A stretch of 39,260 bases of DNA from Acetobacterium malicum subsp. dehalogenans DSM 11527 (GTDB lineage: Bacteria > Bacillota > Clostridia > Eubacteriales > Eubacteriaceae): positions 1 through 39,260 of the forward strand of contig NZ_AXAC01000011.1 of the NCBI RefSeq assembly GCF_000472665.1. The letters are read 5' to 3'. Shown here one piece after another: positions 6,686 to 15,678 of the stretch; within the stretch, counting starts at the first letter, position 1; every line of letters begins with the position of its first letter. A model generated the notes under the pieces. That model worked only from the letters and a program-made list of their open reading frames with translations. It did no database searches and was not told where the DNA came from. Both the position numbers and the translations under genes were made by a program.

Positions 6686-7162
6686 TCAGACTGTTAAATC
6701 ATTTTCTGATTTTATTTCAAGTGCAGTACGTAAAAGCTCCTGAAGAACTGCCGCAAAGATTGCAATGGATGCGGAAGCAAAGATTATGATACCACACAGC
6801 AAGATTAAAATGGGCACAAGAACATTGATTGTAAAGAGCGCCAGGGCACCAATTCCATATAAGACAGCGATGGCCAGGGCGCATAGTTTGATATGGTTCA
6901 AGGATGTAATACCCTGCTGGGAAAAAGCATGTTCACGTTCAATATAGACCAGAAGCCGAAAGCCTTCTAATAGGGCGAGGTAGAAGGGGACTGTCGTAAG
7001 ATAAATTCCAATTAGCATTGGATATTTTAAATGGCTTTGCTCAGTGTTCTGCTTTGAAATGTTTTCAGCTAGCCAAGGCAGATAGAAGACACAAAGTAAA
7101 AGTACGACGAGTCCGATTACCAAAATGGCTATTTTTAAAAAAGTTGTTTTTCGATTATTCAT
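6686..7162 (-). CDS. DUF2975 domain membrane protein
   Basis: A 158-residue protein with four predicted membrane segments, at about residues 9-32, 47-67, 90-110 and 116-142, and a short cytoplasmic tail. DUF2975 proteins typically sit beside a small XRE regulator, as here. The start at 7162 has GAGGTGG directly upstream; a GTG at 7174 lies over the ribosome binding site and is less likely. It is the first gene after a strong promoter. Function unknown; the arrangement suggests an envelope or stress-responsive unit. Confidence 0.85.
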   Translation of the reverse strand: MNNRKTTFLKIAILVIGLVVLLLCVFYLPWLAENISKQNTEQSHLKYPMLIGIYLTTVPFYLALLEGFRLLVYIEREHAFSQQGITSLNHIKLCALAIAVLYGIGALALFTINVLVPILILLCGIIIFASASIAIFAAVLQELLRTALEIKSENDLTV

Positions 7163-7191
7163 CAACCACCTCACATCTTAAAATTAAGTTG

Positions 7192-7220
7192 ATAATAGCA
7201 TAAAATTTATCGTTTGTCAA
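7192..7220 (-). promoter_or_regulatory. Sigma-A promoter of the DUF2975-XRE-DUF3955 operon
   Basis: On the minus strand TTGACA (7220-7215), exactly 17 bases, then TATTAT (7197-7192), 30 bases before the DUF2975 start. A strong consensus match. Confidence 0.8.
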
Positions 7221-7242
7221 TAAAAAACTATCGTTTAACGAT
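7208..7242. promoter_or_regulatory. Candidate XRE operator
   Basis: A 13-base palindrome ATCGTTTAACGAT (7230-7242) lies just upstream of the -35 box. The half-site TATCGTTT recurs at 7208-7215, overlapping the -35, exactly 21 bases (two helical turns) from the copy at 7229-7236. The neighbouring small XRE protein is the obvious ligand, by inference. Confidence 0.55.
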
Positions 7243-7565
7243 TCTAATTAGAGGGTGCTAAGTAATTAAACAAAAAATCCTTGTGGTATGTATCTGAAAA
7301 AATAAAGGGGGAGTTCCTCCCTGCAGATGATTTATTTTACAATCTTAGCAGTGCTTGAAACAAGCCACTTATGAGGTCTATGCAAACTTTATCGAGGACC
7401 TGATTCTTATGTAACTATCTTAGGGCTGAGTGTCTGGTTTTCCTCCGGGATTAATCAAAATAAAAATGGGTAAACTATTTGTATAATCAATAGTAACCAT
7501 GAAATAAGTATGTGAAGCGAATCGTGAATTGAGGGAATGTAGTCAGTTTTTTAAAGGGGGAAACG
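7243..7565. other. Intergenic region upstream of the zinc-ribbon/TPR gene
   Basis: No credible gene. A TATAAT at 7482-7487 lies within a 14-base sequence that recurs at 22991-23004, and could be the -10 of the downstream gene, though no good -35 is seen. GGGGGAAACG just before the ATG at 7566 is its ribosome binding site. Confidence 0.5.
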
Positions 7566-8204
7566 ATGAAATGTGAAAAATGCGGAACAGAAAATGAAGC
7601 ATCCAGTCTGTTTTGCCAAAACTGTGGAAATCCCATCCGAAGTCTGGAAAAGTGGGAGACTCAGGATACCGAAACAGTGGTCCCGGAAAAAACGGAAAGC
7701 CTGGTTCCTAAAAGCAGAACCGGACACCCGAGCAAGCATAAGGGGGTTATCATTGCAATTGCGGCGGTGGTCGGAGTCTTACTGATAGCCGGCGGTGTTT
7801 ATGGATTCTTGAATATTCAGAAAATCAATGCGATCAACAGTGGTCTAAAAAACGGCGAAGCTTTGCTGGCTGCTGAAAATTATACCGAAGCGCTGGTGGC
7901 CTTTGATGGTGTATTGAAACTGGATCCCAACAATGCGGAGGCAATGGCAGGAAAAGCCAAAGCCTACTCAGGGGCGGGCAATTATAAAATGGCCAATCCC
8001 TTTTTTGAGGAAGCCCTCCTAAAAGAAAAGAACATGGAAAAGTTGAAAACAATCTTTGATGGATACATTGCTTCGGAAATTATGGCTAGGGTCTCAGAAG
8101 CTGATCTTTTTTCCTTGCTTGACCGAGCTACTGAAGTTACTGGTGATAGTAAATATGAAGCTCAAAAAGTGACTATGCCGTTAAATCACCATCCTTCAAT
8201 CTAA
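7566..8204 (+). CDS. Zinc-ribbon, single-pass membrane, TPR protein (N-terminal part of a frameshifted gene)
   Basis: The open frame gives 212 residues. A zinc ribbon CEKCG-x10-CQNCG occupies residues 3-21, a linker follows, then a membrane segment at about 60-83 (VIIAIAAVVGVLLIAGGVYG). Two TPR-like repeats lie outside at about 90-160 (ENYTEALVAFDGVLKLDPNN, then GNYKMANPFFEEALLKE). Such proteins are common in Clostridia as envelope-anchored sensory or adhesive proteins. The last 12 or so residues are out of frame: a single-base loss in the A5 tract at 8164-8168 would explain why the continuation (SFNLNPGTYQGEQSLEII) lies in another frame. The ATG at 7566 follows GGGGGAAACG. Confidence 0.7.
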   Translation: MKCEKCGTENEASSLFCQNCGNPIRSLEKWETQDTETVVPEKTESLVPKSRTGHPSKHKGVIIAIAAVVGVLLIAGGVYGFLNIQKINAINSGLKNGEALLAAENYTEALVAFDGVLKLDPNNAEAMAGKAKAYSGAGNYKMANPFFEEALLKEKNMEKLKTIFDGYIASEIMARVSEADLFSLLDRATEVTGDSKYEAQKVTMPLNHHPSI

Positions 8205-8938
8205 ATCCGGGTACCTATCAGGGTGAACAATCACTGGAAATCATCAAAGGTGATCAAAACGACCGGGTTTTTTACACCATCGACGGGTCCCAGCCCACAG
8301 CCAGTTCGACCGAATACTCGGAGCCGATTGCCTTAACAAATGGTGAAAAGAATATTAAAGCTGTTGAAATCAATGCCAGCGGGTTTTTCAGTAAAATAAT
8401 CGAAGGTAAGTTTATTATCAATGATATTCCAACGACAACCGGAGGCACAGAATCAGAAGGCACGGAATCCGGAAGCGGTACCGTCACAGGCTGGGACTAT
8501 ACTAATTTTAGTCTGGTGGCCTCCTCAACGCTGCCGGATATGACCGGGATCAGTTACTATGTCGGAAATCTGATGGATGGCAGTAGTAACACCGCCTGGG
8601 TCGAAGGAGTATCGGGGGATGGCGTTGGCGAATACATTCAACTCATTTATAATGGAACTTCGGCCTTGACCATCCATGGGGTAGCCATCAAAAACGGATA
8701 TGTCAAAACGGCCACATCCTTTGCCGAAAACGGCAGTGTCCGGGGGCTGGTCATGTATGTCAATACCAGCCCGGTGGCCAATATGATGCTCGAACGGATT
8801 CGGGATGAACAGGTGGTCTCAATCAGCCCCACCACCATTAGTCCCGGTGACTCATTGGTTTTTGTCATCGATTCGGTGGTTCCGGGACCTGCTGACGGCG
8901 ACCATGACACTGCCATCACCGAAATCAGACTGTTCTGA
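8165..8938 (+). pseudogene. C-terminal part of the frameshifted zinc-ribbon/TPR protein (chitobiase-C-like and glycan-binding-like domains)
   Basis: From 8165 the +2 frame continues without stop to TGA at 8936-8938. It begins with an FN3-like/chitobiase C-terminal domain: NLNPGTYQGEQSLEII, then VFYTIDGSQPTASSTEYSEP and NIKAVEINASG. A Thr/Gly/Ser/Glu linker follows, then a beta-rich domain (about 8490-8938) with NLMDGSSNTAWVEG and a final ITEIRLF strand, resembling discoidin or NADase-type glycan-binding domains. It has no start or ribosome binding site of its own. Adding one A in the A5 tract at 8164-8168 joins both parts into one protein of about 457 residues. It could be a true mutation, phase variation or a sequencing error. 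Confidence 0.7.
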
Positions 8939-9008
8939 TTTTTTTCAACGAAAATTTATTAAAAATGCGGAGATCAATACGCTGGTCAGATTGTCAGAAA
9001 AGATAACC

Positions 9009-9052
9009 CCGTACCGACAATTGTTATAACAGATTAACAATTGTCGGTACGG
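9009..9052 (+). repeat. 17-bp perfect inverted repeat (long hairpin)
   Basis: CCGTACCGACAATTGTT (9009-9025) is perfectly complementary to 9036-9052 around a 10-base loop. It lies 70 bases after the frameshifted gene and just before a second hairpin. Only a short T-containing tail follows, so it may be a repeat element or a weak terminator. Confidence 0.6.
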
Positions 9053-9071
9053 TAGTTTATTGGCTACCTTT

Positions 9072-9098
9072 CCGGAGAACCGGTTCTCCGGATTTTTT
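9072..9098 (+). terminator. Intrinsic terminator
   Basis: CCGGAGAACCGGTTCTCCGG (9072-9091) is a perfect 20-base palindrome followed by ATTTTTTTA, ending transcription from the zinc-ribbon gene before the methyltransferase gene. Confidence 0.75.
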
Positions 9099-9198
9099 TA
9101 TTTGAATCGTTTATTTCAGCCTTTTCTTTATCTTTTTCAGGCAAATGATGTTATAATAACCAGGTGACACGAACATCAATTAAATGAAAGAGGTCTTA

Positions 9199-11262
9199 AT
9201 GAAGTTTCAGGAGATTTCAGATAAGCTGACACAATTTATAAATAGATACAATTACCTGGCGGTAGACCGTAATGCCAATGTGCTTTTTTTGCTTACGTGC
9301 ATTGTTTTGAAATATCTGGCGGATAATCGGCGGATTGATTTTGAAGTCCATCAAAAGGACATCAAAAAGAACTTTACTCTGGATTATATTATGGGATTGT
9401 GGCAGGGAGCGCCCCTCCAGGAGGCATTTTGGGAGCAACCAATGGGAGATCCCCAGCCGATTGGCGATGAGATATGGGATTGGGTTTGTGAGTTGACCAC
9501 GTCATCACCCTCCCTGGCAGGTGAGAATCCGGGGTTAATTGGCAGCCTTTACGAAGCGAGTCTGCTGATCAATCATAAGAAAAACCACGGTATTTTCTAT
9601 ACCCCGCAAAACATTGCCGCTTATATGGCTTCGGATGTGCTGGGATCATACCAGCCCGGGGACGAACAGCAGGATTTCCGGATCCTTGATCCAGCTTGTG
9701 GAAGCGGATCCCTGTTAAACGCCGTTTATGATCAGATTGTTGCCCAAAGCGGCGCATTGAGTCCGGTCGAAAAAGCAGCACAGCATCGCCAGTTGCTGGA
9801 AAACTGCCTGCTGGGTGTGGATCGGGATCCGATTGCCTGTCTGGTGACCCGGCTGATCCTGACCTTAAAAGGAAACCAATACGTTAAACCGCTGGGGGTT
9901 TTTTGCGGCGATATTCTTACCGAAGAATTAGTAACAGCGCAGTCGGTGGATGTGGTAATCGGGAACCCGCCCTATGTAGGTCATAAAGAAATCCAGGCTG
10001 AGTATATGAAACTGCTCAAAAACCGCTATGCTGAGGTGTACCGGGACAAGGGTGATCTTTCCTATTGCTTTATCTACCGGGGCTGGGAGTTGTTGAAACC
10101 CGCGGGGCAATTAATCCATATCACCTCCCGCTATTTTATTGAAGCCTTCTACGGAAAACCCTTAAGAGCCTTTATCAGAAAAGCTTTTGCGATCCAGGAA
10201 ATTGTGGATTTTAACGGGTTGCGGGTTATTGAAGGGGTTGGGGTTGATCCAGCCATTATCCGGCTGGTGAAAAAGAACCGGATTGATGAGGGTCAAACTA
10301 TTCTTGTGAAGCGTTTCTTCATTAAAAACCATAAACCGGAAAGCTATCCCCAACTGATCCAATCACTGGAGCAAAATAATCAGCCAAGTGATTTTTATGA
10401 GGTGTTTGAACTGCTACAGGCTCGGCTGAATGACGATTCTTGGCGGCTATATTCGCCGGTTACGCAGGGAATTATTGAAAAGATTGAGAAAAAAACGCCG
10501 TTCACTCTGGACAATGTTGTCCAGAGTTTTCAGGGGATTATTACCGGCAATGACAAGGCCTTTATCTTTGAACAGAATGATCCGGCGCTTTGTGTCTTTG
10601 ATCCGGTCTTATTAAAACCCTGGATCAAAAATAAGGATGTCAATGCCTATCAGGTAACTGAACCGCAAAAGAAAATTCTCTACACCAACAGGATCGGGGC
10701 CATTAATCACTACCCTCAAGTAGCCGCGCATCTGGAAAATCACCGGGCCAAGCTCAAAAACCGCCGGGAATGCAAAAACGGCAAACTGGCCTGGTATAAG
10801 CTTCAATGGGGCCGGGACCCGGATCATTTTGAAGGACGAAAGATCGTTTTCCCTTATAAGGCAACCCAAAATCGTTTTGCCATCGATGAAAATAAATGTT
10901 ATTTCAGTGCCGATGTTTACGGACTGATTCTCAAACCCCGGCTTTACCATCAGGTCAATGAGGAGTTTCTGGTGATTTTGTTAAACAGCCGGCTCTATAA
11001 TTATTACTTTAAGTCTTATGGAAAAAAACTGGGAGACAAGCTTTATGAGTACTATCCAAACACGCTGCTGCGGCTGGGAATACCAGATATAAAAGACGAA
11101 ACTATTAAGTTTTTTAAAGATTCTTATGATAGAATCGTAGAATTAAAGAAAAATGGAGACACGGCTGAAGCAGATAAGATTCTGGCTGAAATCGACCGGT
11201 GGTTCTATGATTTTTTTGAGTTAAGTCAGAAAGAAATAGATGTGATTGAAACGAACCGGTAA
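9199..11262 (+). CDS. Solitary Eco57I/TaqI-type adenine-N6 DNA methyltransferase
   Basis: A 687-residue class-I methyltransferase. An N-terminal helical region (1-125) leads to motif I DPACGSGSLL (~164) and catalytic motif IV NPPY (~255, in DVVIGNPPYV). The C-terminal half (about 400-620) looks like a TaqI-type specificity domain. Family members transfer a methyl group from S-adenosylmethionine to adenine-N6. Type IIG Eco57I-like enzymes normally carry an N-terminal nuclease with a PD-(D/E)xK site and exceed about 900 residues. No such motif is seen here and no nuclease gene is adjacent, so it is probably an orphan methylase. The start at 9199 has AAAGAGG five bases upstream; an ATG at 9184 overlaps that site. 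Its target sequence cannot be predicted. Confidence 0.85.
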   Translation: MKFQEISDKLTQFINRYNYLAVDRNANVLFLLTCIVLKYLADNRRIDFEVHQKDIKKNFTLDYIMGLWQGAPLQEAFWEQPMGDPQPIGDEIWDWVCELTTSSPSLAGENPGLIGSLYEASLLINHKKNHGIFYTPQNIAAYMASDVLGSYQPGDEQQDFRILDPACGSGSLLNAVYDQIVAQSGALSPVEKAAQHRQLLENCLLGVDRDPIACLVTRLILTLKGNQYVKPLGVFCGDILTEELVTAQSVDVVIGNPPYVGHKEIQAEYMKLLKNRYAEVYRDKGDLSYCFIYRGWELLKPAGQLIHITSRYFIEAFYGKPLRAFIRKAFAIQEIVDFNGLRVIEGVGVDPAIIRLVKKNRIDEGQTILVKRFFIKNHKPESYPQLIQSLEQNNQPSDFYEVFELLQARLNDDSWRLYSPVTQGIIEKIEKKTPFTLDNVVQSFQGIITGNDKAFIFEQNDPALCVFDPVLLKPWIKNKDVNAYQVTEPQKKILYTNRIGAINHYPQVAAHLENHRAKLKNRRECKNGKLAWYKLQWGRDPDHFEGRKIVFPYKATQNRFAIDENKCYFSADVYGLILKPRLYHQVNEEFLVILLNSRLYNYYFKSYGKKLGDKLYEYYPNTLLRLGIPDIKDETIKFFKDSYDRIVELKKNGDTAEADKILAEIDRWFYDFFELSQKEIDVIETNR

Positions 11263-11321
11263 TTACGGAAACCGACATCATAGCAAGTTTTGTTCGTTGT
11301 TTGTAAGTTTCGTAATACCGG

Positions 11322-11335
11322 GATAGCATGCTATC
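11322..11335. promoter_or_regulatory. 14-base palindrome upstream of rarA
   Basis: GATAGCATGCTATC is a perfect palindrome ending 13 bases before the rarA ATG and overlapping the region just upstream of its ribosome binding site. It could be an operator or a small hairpin; nothing else identifies it. Confidence 0.3.
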
Positions 11336-11348
11336 GTGAAAGGACATT

Positions 11349-12677
11349 ATGCAGGAAAGTTTTTTTAATCAGAATTATGAAGGCCAAATCGCAGATAATG
11401 CTCCTCTTGCGGTAAGAATGCGACCCCAGACCCTGGCAGAATTTGTCGGCCAGCAGCATATCATTGGTCGGGGAAAACTTTTGTATCGGTTGATTGAGGC
11501 CGACAAATTATCGTCGGTGGTTTTTTATGGACCGCCGGGTACTGGCAAGACCTCGTTGGCAAAAATTATTGCCAACCGCACCAACGCGATGTTTTATGAA
11601 TTGAATGCGGTCACCTCGGGAAAAAAAGAAATTACTGAGGTGTTGGATAAGGCCAAGAACAACCTGGGGGTTTATAACAAAAAATCGATCCTTTTTATTG
11701 ATGAGATTCATCGTTTTAACAAGGCTCAGCAGGATGCCCTGTTACCCAGTGTCGAAAAAGGACTGGTGACCCTGATTGGAGCCACCACCGAAAATCCCTA
11801 TTTTGAAATCAATTCGCCGCTACTGTCCCGCTCTACCATTTTTGAGTTTTACAATCTGACCCCGGATGACATCCGACAAGTGATCAAGCGGGCTATCGAA
11901 GATCGAGACCGGGGCTATGGCGTGATGAAAATAAAATGTGATCAGGATGCGCTTGATCATTTTGCCGAGGTGGCTAACGGCGATGTTCGCCGGGCTTTGA
12001 ATGCTCTGGAACTGGGGATTCTGACAGTCGATAAAAACGCCGACGGCATCATCCATATCGATCTGGAAACAGCTCAGGAGTGTATCCAGCAACGGGCTGT
12101 CCAATATGATAAAAACGGTGATAATCATTACGATACGATTTCGGCCTTTATCAAGAGTATCCGGGGTTCCGATCCAGATGCGGCGCTTTACTGGATGGCT
12201 AAAATGATCACCGCCGGGGAAGACCCTAAGTTTATAGCTCGACGAATTGTCATCTCAGCTTCTGAGGACATCGGCAATGCCGAACCGCTGGCCTTAACCG
12301 TGGCAATGGCTGCCGCTGATGCGGTTCAGTTTATCGGTATGCCGGAAGCCCGGATTAATCTGGCTCAGGCGGTGGTTTTTCTGGCCTGTGCGCCTAAAAG
12401 TAACGCCTCCTATCTGGCGGTGGATGCGGCCATTGAGGCGGTCAAGCATGTGTCAAACAGCAATGTTCCGGCGCATTTACAGGATACCCATTATTCTGGT
12501 AGTAAAAAACTGGGTCGTGGCATGACGTATCAGTACCCTCATAATTATCCCGGGCACTATGTTAAACAGCAGTATCTTCCGGATGATCTGGTCGGCACTC
12601 ATTTTTATGAACCGACAGAAATGGGTCATGAACGCATAATGAAGGAATATCTCAAGAAAAATGGAATTATCGAATAA
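11349..12677 (+). CDS. rarA: Replication-associated recombination protein RarA (MgsA)
   Basis: A 442-residue AAA+ ATPase related to clamp loaders and Holliday-junction helicases, which acts at stalled replication forks. Visible are the N-terminal PLAVRMRPQTLAEFVGQQHI, Walker A GPPGTGKTS at about 61, Walker B ILFIDEIHRFNKAQQDALLP at about 115-134, sensor 1 IGATTENPYFEIN, and the C-terminal tetramerisation part including YHYSGSKKLGRG-type residues (DTHYSGSKKLGRGMTYQYPH, about 378-397). The length matches the family. The start follows GAAAGGA. It is co-directional with the M16 peptidase gene 24 bases downstream. Confidence 0.96.
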   Translation: MQESFFNQNYEGQIADNAPLAVRMRPQTLAEFVGQQHIIGRGKLLYRLIEADKLSSVVFYGPPGTGKTSLAKIIANRTNAMFYELNAVTSGKKEITEVLDKAKNNLGVYNKKSILFIDEIHRFNKAQQDALLPSVEKGLVTLIGATTENPYFEINSPLLSRSTIFEFYNLTPDDIRQVIKRAIEDRDRGYGVMKIKCDQDALDHFAEVANGDVRRALNALELGILTVDKNADGIIHIDLETAQECIQQRAVQYDKNGDNHYDTISAFIKSIRGSDPDAALYWMAKMITAGEDPKFIARRIVISASEDIGNAEPLALTVAMAAADAVQFIGMPEARINLAQAVVFLACAPKSNASYLAVDAAIEAVKHVSNSNVPAHLQDTHYSGSKKLGRGMTYQYPHNYPGHYVKQQYLPDDLVGTHFYEPTEMGHERIMKEYLKKNGIIE

Positions 12678-12701
12678 ATACAAATAGAAAAGGAGCAACA
12701 T

Positions 12702-15656
12702 TTGAAAAAAGAATTACAAGAACAACAGGAAAAAATGTTTAAACTGGAAGAAAATATCCACGGGTTTATCTTGAATAAAGAAGAATTTGTGGATGAAATA
12801 GATGGCTTTGCCCGAACCTTTGTCCATGAAAAAACCGGGGCCCGGTTACTATATATATCGGCTGATGATGATAATAAGGTTTTTTCAATCAGTTTTCGTA
12901 CCCCATCCACCGACAGTACCGGAGTACCCCATATTCTGGAGCACTCGGTTTTATGCGGATCAAAAAAATATCCGGTCAAAGAACCTTTTGTGGAGTTGGC
13001 CAAAGGATCGCTAAACACCTTCCTGAACGCCATGACCTATCCCGATAAAACGATGTACCCGATTGCCAGCACCAATGCCAAAGATTTTATGAATCTGATG
13101 GATGTGTATCTGGATGCGGTTTTTTATCCCAATATTTATGAAAACCCCTATACTTTCCAACAGGAAGGCTGGCACTATCACATTGAAAATGCGGACGATC
13201 CGATTATCTACAATGGGGTGGTTTATAATGAGATGAAGGGTGCCTTCTCTAATCCCGAGGAATTGCTCCAAAACAAAATTTTTGAATCCCTTTATCCCCA
13301 GTCCTGCTACCGGTTTGAATCTGGCGGGGATCCGGATGTGATTCCGGAACTGACCTATGCGGATTTTCTGGGCTTCCATAAAAAATACTATCATCCTTCC
13401 AATAGCTATATTTATCTCTATGGTGATGGGGATGTCCGGGCGCACTTGAAATATTTAAATGATGAATATCTCAGCGCCTTTGAAAAACAGGCCGTTGATA
13501 GTGAGATCATGGCCCAGCCAACACTTACAGCCCGGGCAGAAGTGCGGACCTCCTATGGGGTCTCAAAAGAAGAATCCCTGGAAAACAAAGCCTATCTGGC
13601 TCTGAATGTGGTGCTGGGGGATAAACTATCCTACGAGGATGCCCTGGCTTTTGATATTCTTGCCCATATTATCTTGAATAATAATTCGTCGCCGTTAAAA
13701 GAAGCCTTGCTGGATCTGAAAATTGCGGAAGATGTCAGCTATCATTACAGCAGTTCGCTCAGACAACCCTATTTTTCGATTGTGCTAAAAAATACCGAGG
13801 AAAAACATCGCGACTTATTTGTCAATACGGTGGAGTCAGTACTGAATAAGCTAGCAACTGAGGGCCTTGATCCTCTCAGTGTGGAAGCGGGCATCAATAT
13901 CCATGAGTTTTCCCATATTGAAGGAGAATACGGTTCTTATCCCAAAGGTTTGATTTACGGGATTGAAATGATGGATGACTGGCTCTATGGTGACGATCCG
14001 ATCGCCTACCTCAAATACAAAGCCGCCTTTAAAAAATTCAAGGACAGCTGGAAAGACGGCTACTTTGAAAAATTGTTAAAACGGATGCTGATTAATAATA
14101 CCCATCAGACTCTGGTGACCATTGTGCCGGACAATACCCTGCAGGAAAAAGCCGATCAGGCATTAGTGGAAAAATTGGCGGCTTTTAAAGCCAGTCTGAC
14201 CCCGGAAGAACTCCAGGCCCTGGTTGATGAAACCCAAACCCTGATCGAAAAACAAAATGAAGAGGATGCTCCGGAAGATCTGGAGAAAATTCCCAAGCTG
14301 TCACTGGCAGATATCAGTCGCACCGGCCGAACCTACCCGATGGAAGTGACCGAAGTGTTGGATACCACGATGCTGTTTCATCCCGGTTTTACCGGTGGGA
14401 TTTCCTATTTAAAACTTTATTTCGATTACAGCGATTTGCCTCAGGAAGATTTGAAATATTTATCACTGATGTGTAAAATGCTGGGCAGTCTCAGTACCGA
14501 AACCATGGATTTCCGCAGGCTGAGTCAGGAAATTGAAATTCATACCGGCGGACTGTCCTTCGGGATTGAGTCTTATGATGATGTTCATCATTTTGGTGAT
14601 TTTACCTCTAATTGCTATGTTAAGGGTAAAGCAGTGGCTGAAAATATCCCAACTTTGATCAGTATTATGACGGATGTGATTACCAAGACCCGCTATCAGG
14701 AAAAAAACCTGATTCATGATATGATCCGGGAAATCAAGACGCATAAAGAGACCCAGTTTTTAACCGCCGGCCATGTGGTTGGGGTGCAACGGCTGCAGTC
14801 TTACTATTCGCAGTCGGCCCGGCTGTTTGAAGAATTTGGCGGGATTGAGTTCTATCGTTTTATTGCCGATCTGGAAGCCAACTTTGATGAGAAATTTGAA
14901 GCCCTCGCCGAAAAGCTGACCAGTATTGCCGCATTGGTATTCACCCGGAAAAAACCGCTGATCAGCATTACCGGTACCGAAGAAATCCGGGATCGGACCT
15001 TGGTTGCCCTGAGCCCTTACGTGTCGGGACTGGCTTCGAAAAAAGCGGTCAAAAATGCCTTTGCCTTTGAGACCGAAATTGCTAACGAAGGTTTTTTAAC
15101 GGCAGCCAAGATTCAATATGTTTCCCAGGGCTATAATATCAGAGCTTTAGGCTACGAATACGCCGGCTCTCAACTGGTTTTAAAGGGCATTTTATCGATG
15201 GACTATCTCTGGAACAAGGTTCGGGTTCAGGGCGGTGCCTATGGTGCCTTTATGAGCATTGGCCGGGGTGGCGACCTGTATTTTGGATCCTACCGGGACC
15301 CTAAATTGAAAAAGACCTTTGAAGCGTATCAGGGAGTCATTGATTATATCAATCAGCTGGATCTTTCCAAACGTGAGCTGGAAAAATATATCATCGGAAC
15401 CATCAGCAGCAAAGATGTGCCGCTAAGTGCCTCGGTGAAAGGCGAAATAGCGGATAATTTCTATTTCAGTGGGGTAACCGCCGAAGATCTGCAAAAAGAG
15501 CGGGATGAGATCTTAGAAACCACGGTTGAACAATTAAAAGGCTATGCAAAAATGATTGAGGCAGTACTGGCTAAAAATGCCATCTGCGTGTTAGGCAGTG
15601 AAGAAGCTATTAATGAAGAAAAGGAATTGTTCAACGTGACCCGCTATATCAAATAG
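12702..15656 (+). CDS. M16C metallopeptidase, presequence-protease (PreP)-like insulinase
   Basis: A 984-residue zinc peptidase. The inverted HxxEH zinc motif is seen as HILEHSVLCGS at about 77, with the third ligand Glu in VVYNEMKGAFSNP at about 175. Two M16 halves and the M16C-associated middle region (about 470-720) follow, with an inactive C-terminal M16 domain. Enzymes of this type degrade small unfolded peptides inside a clam-shell chamber. No signal peptide is seen, so it is probably cytoplasmic. Translation begins at TTG 12702, ten bases after AAAAGGAG; the first in-frame ATG is 11 codons later and lacks a site. It is probably transcribed with rarA and dacF. Confidence 0.93.
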   Translation: MKKELQEQQEKMFKLEENIHGFILNKEEFVDEIDGFARTFVHEKTGARLLYISADDDNKVFSISFRTPSTDSTGVPHILEHSVLCGSKKYPVKEPFVELAKGSLNTFLNAMTYPDKTMYPIASTNAKDFMNLMDVYLDAVFYPNIYENPYTFQQEGWHYHIENADDPIIYNGVVYNEMKGAFSNPEELLQNKIFESLYPQSCYRFESGGDPDVIPELTYADFLGFHKKYYHPSNSYIYLYGDGDVRAHLKYLNDEYLSAFEKQAVDSEIMAQPTLTARAEVRTSYGVSKEESLENKAYLALNVVLGDKLSYEDALAFDILAHIILNNNSSPLKEALLDLKIAEDVSYHYSSSLRQPYFSIVLKNTEEKHRDLFVNTVESVLNKLATEGLDPLSVEAGINIHEFSHIEGEYGSYPKGLIYGIEMMDDWLYGDDPIAYLKYKAAFKKFKDSWKDGYFEKLLKRMLINNTHQTLVTIVPDNTLQEKADQALVEKLAAFKASLTPEELQALVDETQTLIEKQNEEDAPEDLEKIPKLSLADISRTGRTYPMEVTEVLDTTMLFHPGFTGGISYLKLYFDYSDLPQEDLKYLSLMCKMLGSLSTETMDFRRLSQEIEIHTGGLSFGIESYDDVHHFGDFTSNCYVKGKAVAENIPTLISIMTDVITKTRYQEKNLIHDMIREIKTHKETQFLTAGHVVGVQRLQSYYSQSARLFEEFGGIEFYRFIADLEANFDEKFEALAEKLTSIAALVFTRKKPLISITGTEEIRDRTLVALSPYVSGLASKKAVKNAFAFETEIANEGFLTAAKIQYVSQGYNIRALGYEYAGSQLVLKGILSMDYLWNKVRVQGGAYGAFMSIGRGGDLYFGSYRDPKLKKTFEAYQGVIDYINQLDLSKRELEKYIIGTISSKDVPLSASVKGEIADNFYFSGVTAEDLQKERDEILETTVEQLKGYAKMIEAVLAKNAICVLGSEEAINEEKELFNVTRYIK

Positions 15657-15678
15657 TAGTTTTGAGGGGAGAGGGGAT

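Noticed and set aside
8516-8938. Independent 140-residue gene
   Set aside because: The same frame is open back to 8165 and carries domain sequence continuous with the preceding gene; the internal start has no ribosome binding site.
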